Below, piece after piece: positions 17,331 through 25,753 of a DNA stretch of 64,000 nucleotides. Position numbers and translations under genes: made by a program. This DNA comes from Gillisella vitis (GTDB lineage Bacteria > Pseudomonadota > Alphaproteobacteria > Rhizobiales > Rhizobiaceae), in contig NZ_CP056047.1 in NCBI RefSeq assembly GCF_021559775.1, forward strand, positions 2,480,001 through 2,544,000, read 5' to 3'. Each line of letters opens with the position of its first letter. The stretch's first letter is position 1. The notes beneath the pieces were generated by a model. It saw nothing but the letters and a program-made list of their open reading frames with translations. It did not search any database and was not told the DNA's origin.

Positions 17331-18350
17331 ATGACGAAAACCATACTGCACAAGACGATTGTCAACACTTTGGCTGCAACCGCCCTGGCCCTTGGCCTTG
17401 GCAGCCCGGCCATGGCGCTGGACGAGGTCAGCTACGGCACAAACTGGCTGGCCCAGGCCGAGCATGGCGGCTTTTACCAGGCCGTGGCCGATGGCACCTA
17501 TGAAAAATACGGTTTGAAGGTGAAGATTGTCCAGGGTGGCCCGAATGCGGCCAATCAGGCGCTGCTGATCGCCGGCAAGGTCGATTTCTACATGGGCTTC
17601 CCGCTTCAGGAAATGGACGCCGTCAAGCAGGGCATTCCGCTGATCGACGTGGCCGCCCTGTTCCAGAAGGACCCGCAGGTGCTGATCGCCCATCCCGACC
17701 AGGGGATCGAAAAATTCGATGATCTTGCCAAGCTCGACACGATCTTCATGGGCAAGGACGGCTATGCCACCTATTTCGAATGGATGAAGAAGAATTTCAA
17801 GGGCTTCAAGGACGAGCAATACAAGCCCTACACCTTCAACCCGGCGCCCTTCCTCGCCAACAAGAAATCCGCCCAGCAGGGTTATATCACCTCCGAGCCC
17901 TACGAGATCGAACAGCAGGGCGGCTTCAAGCCGAAACTCTTCCTGCTGGCCGATAACGGCTACAGTTCCTATGCGACGATGATCACCACCACCCAGTCCA
18001 TGGTCGACAAGAAGCCGGATGTGGTGCAGCGCTTCGTCGATGCCTCGATCGAGGGATGGTACAAGTATCTCTACGGCGACAACAAGGCCGCCAATGCGCT
18101 GATCAAAAAAGACAATCCGGAAATCACGGACGCTCAGATCGCCTTCTCCATCGACAAGATGAAGGAATACGGCATCGTCGAATCCGGCCCGACCCTGGAC
18201 AAGGGCATCGGCTGCATGACCGACGAGCGCTACAAGGCCTTCTTCGATACCCTGGTCCAGATCGGTGTCGTCGATGCCAAGCTCGACTATCACAAGGCCT
18301 ATACGACGAAATTCGTCTGCAAGGGCGTCGGCCTGAACCTGAAGAAGTAA
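17331..18350 (+). CDS. NMT1/THI5-type ABC transporter substrate-binding protein
   Basis: Periplasmic binding protein of about 339 residues with a signal peptide (TLAATALALGLGSPAMA) cut near residue 29. The mature start VSYGTNWLAQAEHGGFYQAV is the classic NMT1/THI5-like opening, the group that binds thiamine pyrimidine precursors, aliphatic sulfonates and related small heterocycles. The pocket region ADGTYEKYGLKVKIVQGGPN follows. ATG was chosen after AGGGGA; the longer frame is non-coding upstream. It heads an operon: binding protein, ATPase, permease, amidohydrolase, FAD oxidase. No TPP riboswitch-like sequence was seen, so thiamine regulation is not supported. Confidence 0.9.
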   Translation: MTKTILHKTIVNTLAATALALGLGSPAMALDEVSYGTNWLAQAEHGGFYQAVADGTYEKYGLKVKIVQGGPNAANQALLIAGKVDFYMGFPLQEMDAVKQGIPLIDVAALFQKDPQVLIAHPDQGIEKFDDLAKLDTIFMGKDGYATYFEWMKKNFKGFKDEQYKPYTFNPAPFLANKKSAQQGYITSEPYEIEQQGGFKPKLFLLADNGYSSYATMITTTQSMVDKKPDVVQRFVDASIEGWYKYLYGDNKAANALIKKDNPEITDAQIAFSIDKMKEYGIVESGPTLDKGIGCMTDERYKAFFDTLVQIGVVDAKLDYHKAYTTKFVCKGVGLNLKK

Positions 18351-18668
18351 AGTTGAAGAAGCAAGACAGGGCGGCGCACCGGATAAGCGCCGCCACAGCA
18401 TCCGGATGAGGCGTGTAACCCCTCACCTCGCCAATGCTTACCAATATGTGCTTGCCTGTATGGACTTTGCCGGCCTGCGCTCTGCCCACTTGCGCTCTTC
18501 TTGTTCACAAACTTGAGCGCACAAGTTCAGGCGAGAACCAGCAGTAGCGGGATGATGAGGATGCTCCTTCCTCCTCATCCTATTTTCTTGTTTGCGTTTG
18601 CCTTGGGGAAAAGTGGAAACCGGTTTTCCCTAAGACAAACTCTAGGCCCTTCAACAACAGGCCCCGGA
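18351..18668. other. Intergenic region between binding protein and ATPase genes
   Basis: About 318 bases with no gene. It contains a dispersed palindromic element (18596-18640). The long gap within an otherwise tightly packed operon may lower expression of the downstream genes relative to the binding protein. Confidence 0.55.
18596..18640. repeat. Palindromic element, copy 1 of a dispersed family
   Basis: The arms GTTTGCCTTGGGGAAAA and TTTTCCCTAAGACAAAC are complementary at 15 of 17 positions around GTGGAAACCGG. The 23-base core at 18607-18629 is identical to 24584-24606, where the same core sits inside different flanks. Confidence 0.7.
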
Positions 18669-19526
18669 ATGACCCCGACTGAACCACTGCAAAAGCCGCG
18701 CACTGAAAACCGCCAGCGCGCCCTCGTCATGCTAACAGGCGTGTCCAAAGTGTTTTCCAGCGGCACGGTGGCGCTGTCCAACATGTCACTCACCGTCGAG
18801 GCGGGGGAATTCGTCAGCCTGCTCGGCCCCTCCGGCTGCGGCAAATCGACGGCGCTTCGGATCATTGCCGGTCTCGGTGGCATCTCCAGCGGCACGGTCG
18901 AGTGGCCGAGTTCGCGGATCAATGCCAAGGGCTTGCCGGAAGGCGATATCAGCTTTGTTTTCCAGGAGCCGACCCTGCTGCCCTGGCAGACGGTGTTCGG
19001 CAATGTCTATCTGCCGCTGCGTCTGCAAGGGATTTCCAAGGCAGCAGCAACCTCGACCGTTCTCGAAACCCTTGACACGGTGGGACTGAAGGATTTTGCC
19101 GGGGCCTATCCGCGCCAGCTTTCCGGCGGCATGAAAATGCGGGTGTCGATTGCCCGCGCCCTGGTGACCAAGCCGAAATTGCTGCTGATGGACGAGCCGT
19201 TTGCTGCCCTTGATGAAATCACCCGGCAAAAGCTGAACGACGACGTGCTGCGGCTGTGGCGCGAGACCGGCATTACCGTGATCTTCGTGACGCATTCGGT
19301 GTTCGAGGCCGCCTATCTCTCCAATCGCATCGTGGTGATGAAGGCAAGGCCTGGCCGGGTGCATTCGGATTTCACCATTGCCACCAGCCTGGAACGCGAC
19401 GCCCATTACCGCACCTCGGAAGAATACCGTCAGGTCTGCGAAAGGGCTTCGAATGTCCTGCTGGAAGCCATCGGCTTTCCCCTTGAGGACGGGTCTTCCC
19501 TGGCGGGATTGGAGCATCACGGATGA
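18669..19526 (+). CDS. ABC transporter ATP-binding protein (taurine/thiamine-precursor type)
   Basis: ATPase of the SsuB/TauB/ThiZ group. Walker [10 protein letters not shown] (about 53-61), Q-loop FVFQEPTLLPWQT, signature LSGGM near residue 150, Walker B LLLMDEPFAALDE, and switch His in FVTHSVFEA. It energises import of the substrate bound by the upstream protein. The chosen start is MTPTEPLQKP; the longer frame runs through the intergenic palindrome. Its last codon overlaps the permease start (ATGA). Confidence 0.93.
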   Translation: MTPTEPLQKPRTENRQRALVMLTGVSKVFSSGTVALSNMSLTVEAGEFVSLLGPSGCGKSTALRIIAGLGGISSGTVEWPSSRINAKGLPEGDISFVFQEPTLLPWQTVFGNVYLPLRLQGISKAAATSTVLETLDTVGLKDFAGAYPRQLSGGMKMRVSIARALVTKPKLLLMDEPFAALDEITRQKLNDDVLRLWRETGITVIFVTHSVFEAAYLSNRIVVMKARPGRVHSDFTIATSLERDAHYRTSEEYRQVCERASNVLLEAIGFPLEDGSSLAGLEHHG

Positions 19527-20380
19527 CCCCACATCATGAAACACCATCCGACGCTGAAAGCTTGGCCATGCCAAAACAAGGCCTATTTGCCCGCCACGGC
19601 GAAACCGTGCTGCGGGTGCTGATCCCCCTTGCGGTGGTCGCGGCTTTGGTGCTGGTCTGGCATGTCGGCGTCACCGTCTCCGAGGTGCCGCAATATATCC
19701 TGCCCGGTCCGCTGGCCGTGGCAAAGGCACTTTATACCGATTGGGGCATTCTGGGACCGGCGCTTTGGGTGACGACGAAGATCACGCTGATGTCGCTGGC
19801 CCTTGCGCTGATTGGCGGTGTCGGCATCGCGGTGTTTCTCATCCAGTCAAAGTGGATCGAAACGGCCTTTTATCCGATTGCGGTGATCCTTCAGGTCACG
19901 CCTGTCGTCGCCATTTCGCCGCTGATCCTGATCTACGCACCCTCAACCCAGGTGGCCCTGCTGATCTGCGCCTTTCTGGTCGCCTTTTTCCCGATCCTGT
20001 CCAACATGGTGCAGGGTTTGAAAAGCGTCGATCATAATCTGCTCAACCTGTTCGACCTTTACGGCGCCTCACGGCTGCAAACGCTGCTCTATCTGAAACT
20101 GCCGGCATCGCTGCCCTATTTCATGACCGGTCTGAAGATTGGCGGCGGTTTGGCGCTGATTGCCGCCGTGGTGGCGGAATTTGCGGCGGGTTCAGCCGGT
20201 GCGGGCTCTGGTCTGGCTTTCCGGCTGCTGGAATCGCAATTCCGGCTGAATATTCCCCGGCTGTTTGCCGCCCTGTTTCTGCTATCGTGCCTCGGCGTGG
20301 TGATCTTCGCCATCACCTCCTTCATCTCATGGCTGGCGTTGCATCGCTGGCATGAAAGCAGCATCAAGCGAGAAAACTGA
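19523..20380 (+). CDS. ABC transporter permease (SsuC/TauC/ThiX type)
   Basis: Inner-membrane permease with about six to seven hydrophobic segments. The coupling-helix motif is seen as LFDLYGASRLQTLLYLKLPASLPYFMTGL (key EAA-loop residues Gly and Pro; about 170-200). It starts within the ATPase stop codon and ends TGATG with the amidohydrolase start, so all three are coupled. It forms the channel of the NMT1-type importer. Confidence 0.92.
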   Translation: MTPHHETPSDAESLAMPKQGLFARHGETVLRVLIPLAVVAALVLVWHVGVTVSEVPQYILPGPLAVAKALYTDWGILGPALWVTTKITLMSLALALIGGVGIAVFLIQSKWIETAFYPIAVILQVTPVVAISPLILIYAPSTQVALLICAFLVAFFPILSNMVQGLKSVDHNLLNLFDLYGASRLQTLLYLKLPASLPYFMTGLKIGGGLALIAAVVAEFAAGSAGAGSGLAFRLLESQFRLNIPRLFAALFLLSCLGVVIFAITSFISWLALHRWHESSIKREN

Positions 20381-21711
20381 TGACCAGATTGTTTGCCGAC
20401 ATTCCGCAAACCGGGCGGTTTGCCCTGACACGCGCCACCTTGCCTGTCGAAGCGGTTGATGATGTTCCCGCTGGACCGGTCCGCGAGGGGCTGGTCAGCG
20501 CCGATCTGATTATCAACGACGGCAAGGTCGAAGCTATTGTTAAGGTCGGCACCGCATCTCGTTACAAGACCGGAGCGGACCTGCCGATCATCGATCTACG
20601 CGATGCCATGGTCTGGCCGACCTTTACCGACATGCACACCCATCTCGACAAGGGCCATATCTGGCCGCGAAAGCCCAATCCAAAAGGCGATTTCATCGGC
20701 GCATTGAGCGCCGTGAAGGATGACCGCGAGGCGAATTGGTCGGCGGACGATGTGCGGGCACGGATGGAATTTTCGCTGCGCTGCGCCTACGCCCATGGCA
20801 CCAGCCTGATCCGCACCCATCTCGACAGCAGCGCGCCCCAGCACCGGATTTCCTTTGAGGTGTTTTCGCAGATACGCAAGGAGTGGGCGGGCCGGATCGA
20901 CCTTCAGGCCGTAGCCCTTTTCCCCTTCGACGACATCACTGATCAGGCGTTTTTTAGAGATTTGCTGGAGGTGCTTGTTGCGCACAAGGGCATTCTCGGC
21001 GGCGTCACCCAGGTCTCGCCGGATCTCGATCACCGGCTGGACCTGTTGTTTCGCGCCGCAAGCGACCACGGGCTCGACATCGACCTGCATGTCGATGAGA
21101 CGCAGGATGCTTCCGTGCTGACCTTGAAATCGATTGCCGAGGCCAAGCTGCGCAATGGTTTTCAGGGCTCGGTCGTGGTCGGCCATTGCTGTTCACTGAC
21201 CCAGCAGAGCGACGATATCGCCAAGGCCACCATCGACAAGGTCGCGGAAGCCGGGCTTGCCGTCGTGTCACTACCGATGTGCAACATGTACCTGCAGGAT
21301 CGCCATCCGGGCCGCACGCCGCGCCAGCGCGGCGTCACCCTGTTTCACGAACTGGCGGCAGCAGGTGTACAGACGGCGGTTTCTTCCGACAATACCCGCG
21401 ATCCCTTCTATGCTTATGGCGATCTCGATTGCGTGGAAGTGCTGCGCGAAGCGGTCAGGATCGTCCATCTCGATCACCCGCTGGACAGCACGGCCCGAAT
21501 CGTCACCCGCAGCCCCGCCGATATTCTCGGACGTCCCGACCATGGCCGTATAAAGGTCGGGGCCAAGGCGGATCTGGTGCTGTTTTCGGCGAGAACCTGG
21601 AGCGAATTGCTATCGCGTCCACAGTCTGACCGCACCGTGTTGCGCTCCGGTCAGGCTATCGACGCGCAGGTGCCTGACTACCGCGACCTTGACCATTTGA
21701 TGGAAGATTGA
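20380..21711 (+). CDS. Cytosine-deaminase-like amidohydrolase
   Basis: Metal-dependent deaminase or hydrolase of the CodA/AtzC amidohydrolase group. Metal-binding motifs are in order: HTHLD (about 86-90), HVDE (about 229-232), GHCC (about 268-271) and SSDNTRDPFYAYG (about 339-351), with the Asp that binds and activates water. Relatives deaminate cytosine, isocytosine, creatinine or isoxanthopterin. The translational coupling to the importer permease argues that it acts on the imported compound. Cytosine itself is unlikely to be the substrate, because the importer type and the FAD oxidase downstream suggest a more complex heterocycle. Confidence 0.88.
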   Translation: MTRLFADIPQTGRFALTRATLPVEAVDDVPAGPVREGLVSADLIINDGKVEAIVKVGTASRYKTGADLPIIDLRDAMVWPTFTDMHTHLDKGHIWPRKPNPKGDFIGALSAVKDDREANWSADDVRARMEFSLRCAYAHGTSLIRTHLDSSAPQHRISFEVFSQIRKEWAGRIDLQAVALFPFDDITDQAFFRDLLEVLVAHKGILGGVTQVSPDLDHRLDLLFRAASDHGLDIDLHVDETQDASVLTLKSIAEAKLRNGFQGSVVVGHCCSLTQQSDDIAKATIDKVAEAGLAVVSLPMCNMYLQDRHPGRTPRQRGVTLFHELAAAGVQTAVSSDNTRDPFYAYGDLDCVEVLREAVRIVHLDHPLDSTARIVTRSPADILGRPDHGRIKVGAKADLVLFSARTWSELLSRPQSDRTVLRSGQAIDAQVPDYRDLDHLMED

Positions 21712-21714
21712 ACC

Positions 21715-23121
21715 ATGCCCGATTACGCAAAAATCAAAGCTGAACTTGCCGGGATCGCCGTCGAGGATAATCCGGCGTTGGTCAAGCAGAAATCCCGGGA
21801 TTTCTACTGGTACTCGCCAATCCTGAAGGCCGAGCTGGACCATGTCACGGCGGACCTCGTGGTTTCTCCGGTCAGCGAAGAGGAAGTAATCCGCACGCTG
21901 AAGGTGGCCTATGCCCATGGCGTACCGGTGACGCCGCGCGGTGCTGGCACCGGCAATTACGGTCAGGCGATGCCGCTTTCCGGCGGAATCGTGCTGAACC
22001 TGATCAACATGAACAAGGTGAAAGAGATTCACCCAGGCCGGGTGATCTGCGAGCCGGGCATCGTCATTGCCGAACTGGATCGCCAGACACGCGCCCATTC
22101 CGGCCAGGAACTGCGTTTCCACCCCTCAACCGCCCAGACAGCCTCAATCGGCGGTTTTGTCGCTGGCGGCTCGGGCGGGGTCGGATCGATTACCTGGGGT
22201 GGGCTTCGCGATCTCGGCAACATCCTGAAACTGCGGGTCGTCACCATGGAGGCGGAACCACGCGTACTGGAACTATCCGCCTGGGATTTGCAAAAGGTCA
22301 GCCACGCCTATGGCACCAACGGCATCATCACCGAAGTGGAAATGCCGCTGGCCCCTGCCTATGACTGGGTGGACGTCATCGTCGGTTATGACGACTACAT
22401 GGACGCCGTGCGCTTTGCCGATGCGCTCAGCCACCGCAACGGTATTCTGTTGAAGGAAGTGGCCCCCATCGCGGCCCCTGTTCCCTATGCGTATTTCTCC
22501 CGTCACAAGCCCTGGCTGAAGGACGGTCAGTCGGTGGTGGTGCTGATGGTCGCGCCGCATTCCATGGGGCCGTTTCTTGCCTATGCCGAGAAAATGAAGG
22601 CCGACCTGCGCTTCCGCTCTGACACAGTGGAGAGCATGAAGGGCATTCCTCATGCCTATGAACTGGCCTGGAACCACACGACGCTCCGGGCGCTGAAGGT
22701 TGATCCTGACATCACCTATCTGCAGGTGCAGTATCCGGGGCCGGATCACGTCGAAAAGGTTGCCAAGATGACCGAAATCTTCGGGGATGAGGTGATCGGC
22801 CATTTGGAATTCATGCGCTTTGATGGTGCGATCCAGTGTTCCGGCCTACCGTTGGTGCGCTATACCACCAAGGAGCGGCTGGAGGAAATCATTCGCATCC
22901 ACGAGGACAACGGTTGCCCGATCTTCAACCCGCATCGCTACACGCTGGAAGAAGGCGGCATGAAGCAGACCGATACGGTGCAACTGGCCTTCAAACAGGA
23001 AACCGACCCCAAGGGCCTGCTCAATCCCGGCAAGATGATTGCCTGGGAAAATCCCGATTTCGATTTTTCCGCCGGGCGAAACTATTTGTTTCCGGGATTG
23101 CAATCGATGGGAGACGATTGA
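21715..23121 (+). CDS. FAD-linked oxidase (GlcD/VAO type)
   Basis: Cytoplasmic flavoprotein of the PCMH-FAD group (468 residues). The PP-binding loop is TPRGAGTGNYGQAMPLSGGI (about 78-97) and the FAD segment continues QTASIGGFVAGGSGGVGSITWG (key Gly run, about 143-160). The C-terminal part (PKGLLNPGKMIA) is the family's closing motif. Related enzymes oxidise 2-hydroxy acids or alcohols. It follows the amidohydrolase by three bases, so it likely carries out an oxidation step on the hydrolysed product. No substrate is known. Confidence 0.85.
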   Translation: MPDYAKIKAELAGIAVEDNPALVKQKSRDFYWYSPILKAELDHVTADLVVSPVSEEEVIRTLKVAYAHGVPVTPRGAGTGNYGQAMPLSGGIVLNLINMNKVKEIHPGRVICEPGIVIAELDRQTRAHSGQELRFHPSTAQTASIGGFVAGGSGGVGSITWGGLRDLGNILKLRVVTMEAEPRVLELSAWDLQKVSHAYGTNGIITEVEMPLAPAYDWVDVIVGYDDYMDAVRFADALSHRNGILLKEVAPIAAPVPYAYFSRHKPWLKDGQSVVVLMVAPHSMGPFLAYAEKMKADLRFRSDTVESMKGIPHAYELAWNHTTLRALKVDPDITYLQVQYPGPDHVEKVAKMTEIFGDEVIGHLEFMRFDGAIQCSGLPLVRYTTKERLEEIIRIHEDNGCPIFNPHRYTLEEGGMKQTDTVQLAFKQETDPKGLLNPGKMIAWENPDFDFSAGRNYLFPGLQSMGDD

Positions 23122-23345
23122 AATCCTTGCACTTTCAACCGGAGATGATTTAGAACGCAACGGCTTGACGGCATGAGGCCGTCTTCACAGTCCGAAGGTA
23201 CTCCTGGCGGGGCTTGTCCCTGATCATGCAATGAACATGACCTTTCATCCAGCCGATCGGCGGAAGAAGGTATCGGGACAAACGGCGCGGATGTTTTTGA
23301 CAAAACCCTCCGGGGCACCGGCGGGCGCAAACCAGGGACTTTTGC

Positions 23346-23927
23346 ATGCGCGTGCTCGTTCTTCATTCCCATCCCTTGGCTGAAAGCTTCAACCGGGCGC
23401 TCTACCACAAGACCTGCCAAAGCCTGGAGGCAGCCGGCCATGAGGTCGATGGCTGCAATTTGTATGACGAGGGTTTCAACCCGGTTCTTTCGGCTGAGGA
23501 GCGGCGGATCTATCATGATTATCCTGACAATATCGAACCGGTGAAATCCTATGTCGAGCGGCTCAAGGCGGCCGAAGGGCTGGTCATCGTCACCCCCGTC
23601 TGGAATTTCAGCTTTCCCGCCATGCTGAGCGGTTATTTCGACCGTGTCTGGCTACCGGGCGTCACCTTCGAACTGGTCGATGGAAACCTGACGCCGACAC
23701 TACGCCATATCCGCAAACTGGCGGCGGTGATGACCTATGGCGCAACACCGTTACGAGCGTTTCTTGCGGGCAACCCGCCAAAGAAATCCGTGACGCGCGT
23801 GATCCGCGCCCAGATCAAGCTGGGCGCGCCAGTCAAATTCATGGCCCATTACGACATGAACAATTGCACCGAGCAAAGCCGCGCCGCCTTTATGGACAAG
23901 GTACGGCGCGAGATGGATCGGTTTTGA
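23346..23927 (+). CDS. NAD(P)H:quinone reductase, flavodoxin-like fold
   Basis: FMN- or FAD-dependent oxidoreductase of the KefF/MdaB/NQO group. The flavin phosphate loop is HSHPLAESFNRAL (about 7-19), and the isoalloxazine loop is TPVWNFSFPAMLSGYFDRV (about 81-99). Length 193 fits. It lies 225 bases after the FAD oxidase on the same strand and may supply reduced flavin or reduce a quinone-like product of the pathway. It could also be independent of the operon. Confidence 0.87.
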   Translation: MRVLVLHSHPLAESFNRALYHKTCQSLEAAGHEVDGCNLYDEGFNPVLSAEERRIYHDYPDNIEPVKSYVERLKAAEGLVIVTPVWNFSFPAMLSGYFDRVWLPGVTFELVDGNLTPTLRHIRKLAAVMTYGATPLRAFLAGNPPKKSVTRVIRAQIKLGAPVKFMAHYDMNNCTEQSRAAFMDKVRREMDRF

Positions 23928-23936
23928 GCGCTGAAT

Positions 23937-24428
23937 TTACCGCGCTGCCTTCAGCGAAGAGATGATCTCCTGCAATTCGGCACCGTGCTTTTCCTGTTTG
24001 CCCTTCGTTCCCCAATAGGTGATGACAAGCAGCTTGCCGGGACGGGGTGAGAGCAGCGACAGGCCAACATTAACGGCGCCGTCTTCATCGACGCCGGTCC
24101 AGTCGAAATTGGTCATGTCCATGCCGTTGATGACTTCATCCGACTGCTTCTGGGTCGAGCCGTCGATCTTGACGCCGTTGTCCTGAAGGAAAGCGATGGC
24201 GTCATCGATCACCTTATCCGTGGTCTTGGCGTTGGCGACGTCGATGGCAATATAGATAGCGCCGTCCTCTGAGGTCGCATCAATGCCGCTTTCGGTTTCC
24301 TTCGGCTCCCAATCGGCGGGAATGGTGATGCGCGCGACCGGATTATCGCTTGGAAACAGCAGCGTATCGGCAAAAGACAGGTTTGGCAGAAGCAAAGTCA
24401 GCACAGCAACGGCGATTATTCTCTTCAC
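23937..24428 (-). CDS. Secreted protein of unknown function
   Basis: 163 residues with a signal peptide MKRIIAVAVLTLLLPNLSFA. The mature part has a beta-rich pattern (ARITIPADWEPKETESGIDA, then IAIDVANAK) and ends in a helix (EKHGAELQEIISSLKAAR), which looks like the PsbP/DUF1795-type fold found in small periplasmic proteins. No catalytic motif was found. It converges with the quinone reductase gene, nine bases apart. Confidence 0.7.
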   Translation of the reverse strand: MKRIIAVAVLTLLLPNLSFADTLLFPSDNPVARITIPADWEPKETESGIDATSEDGAIYIAIDVANAKTTDKVIDDAIAFLQDNGVKIDGSTQKQSDEVINGMDMTNFDWTGVDEDGAVNVGLSLLSPRPGKLLVITYWGTKGKQEKHGAELQEIISSLKAAR

Positions 24429-24574
24429 GGATGGTCCCCCTAGGCTTGATCGGATGTTGATTGCCGAAAATAGAGATTTCCATCCATCTGTCGCTGGGAA
24501 TTGCTCAACTGATCTCTACTATTTCAGGGTATGTTTTACACTATAGCGGCCTGCTGGGTAATTTAAACGACAGA

Positions 24575-24618
24575 GCATTTCCAGGAAAAGTGGAAACCGG
24601 TTTTCCGTTCGGAAATGC
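24575..24618. repeat. Palindromic element, copy 2 of a dispersed family
   Basis: The outer arms GCATTTCC / GGAAATGC close a structure whose 23-base core (24584-24606) is identical to that at 18607-18629. It lies between two minus-strand genes for small secreted proteins. Confidence 0.7.
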
Positions 24619-24653
24619 GTAAAGGCAAAGAGCGAGAGCACCCTACTCCGGTC

Positions 24654-24689
24654 AAAAAAAAGCCCCACGAGCACGAGGGCTAGTGGGGC
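24654..24689 (-). terminator. Rho-independent terminator of the DUF1236 gene
   Basis: Minus-strand stem GCCCCAC / GTGGGGC followed by a run of eight T residues (24654-24661 on the plus strand are A). It is 26 bases past the stop codon. Confidence 0.88.
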
Positions 24690-24714
24690 AAGATGACTGG
24701 AGAGTCAAAAAACG

Positions 24715-25116
24715 TTACTGAATGATATCAATGACCGTATAGGACTGCGGATCGACGATAACACGCTCATTATTGACAATTGCATACGCATAGGTCGGAT
24801 CTTCCGGGATCGGAGTGATCACAATCTGGCGCGGCAAATGCTGACCGACGACGATTTGCTGGTCGGTCACATAGGGTTGAGCTGGCATTGGCTGCTGGCG
24901 AACATAGGTGACAACACGCGGCGGTGGCGGATCGATAGCCGTGCCAGCCACTGCGCCGACAACGCCGCCAACGGCTGCGCCGACTGGACCACCAACAACA
25001 GCACCGGTAACCGCACCGCCGGCTGCACCGGTCACTGTGGCATTCTGCGCCATGGCCGAAGTTGCAATCGAGCCAGCAAAGGCGGCGGCGACAATAAGAG
25101 CAATCTTGGTTTTCAT
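24715..25116 (-). CDS. Secreted DUF1236-type protein
   Basis: 133 residues. Signal peptide MKTKIALIVAAAFAGSIATS...AMAQ, then a glycine/valine-rich stretch (GAVVGGPVGAAVGGVVGAVA) resembling a glycine-zipper membrane-associating segment, then a proline-rich linker. The C-terminus YAIVNNERVIVDPQSYTVIDIIQ carries the DUF1236 pattern, common in rhizobia and of unknown role. A good terminator follows. It is an isolated gene. Confidence 0.82.
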   Translation of the reverse strand: MKTKIALIVAAAFAGSIATSAMAQNATVTGAAGGAVTGAVVGGPVGAAVGGVVGAVAGTAIDPPPPRVVTYVRQQPMPAQPYVTDQQIVVGQHLPRQIVITPIPEDPTYAYAIVNNERVIVDPQSYTVIDIIQ

Positions 25117-25363
25117 CCGAATATTCCTTCTTTCCGATTATCTGGTGGGATAACGGAGAAGGAAACTATTTGTTCCGAATATTTTAAATAACATCAAATG
25201 AATAAGTCGTTCATCTATCATTCATATTGAATAAGAGGCCGACAGTATACAAAAAAACCAAAAACATTCATTTTTTGAAATGTAAAGAAATGTTCAGATC
25301 TCATGTCTTTGATTTCTAAACACGGAAATATTCCGGCTCGACGAAATCAAGCCGGAAAAAACT

Positions 25364-25753
25364 TCAAAATGATTTAGCCGCCGTCACTTCTACTTCAACC
25401 AAAAATTCCGGTCGGGTAAATCCGGTGACGATAAGAAGCGTTGAAACCGGTTTTGGTTCCAACGTATAACGATCACGCACCGCCATATAGGGTGCAAAAT
25501 CCTCTCGGCGCGTTACAAACCCGGCGATGCGGATGACATCCGCATAACTCATGCCCGCTTCGGCCAGAATGATGCCAATGGCCTCGAAGCACAGAACCGC
25601 CTGGCCTTCGAGATCATTGGGAATACTGTCATCGACACCGATCCCGACTTGGCCGGAGGTGACCAGCAGGCTGGCGCCCGGAGGCACCAGCAGGCCGTGA
25701 TTGTAATTGCCGAAGGGTCTGCGCACCGAAGGCGGATTGAAGCTTTGCTTCAT
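25364..25753 (-). CDS. RidA/YjgF-family protein
   Basis: About 129 residues; the start is MKQSFNPPSVRRPFGNYNHG. RidA proteins hydrolyse reactive enamine/imine intermediates. The core carries LVTSGQVGI near residue 35 and the Arg of YMAVRDRYTLEPKPVSTLL near residue 95, followed by LVEVEVTA. The start overlaps the aldehyde dehydrogenase stop (ATGA), so the two are coupled. Its partner suggests removal of an imine made during amine or amino-aldehyde breakdown. Confidence 0.87.
   Translation of the reverse strand: MKQSFNPPSVRRPFGNYNHGLLVPPGASLLVTSGQVGIGVDDSIPNDLEGQAVLCFEAIGIILAEAGMSYADVIRIAGFVTRREDFAPYMAVRDRYTLEPKPVSTLLIVTGFTRPEFLVEVEVTAAKSF

Noticed and set aside
17133..18401. 422-residue minus-strand reading frame
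   Set aside because: Antisense shadow of the substrate-binding protein gene; no ribosome site or motif.
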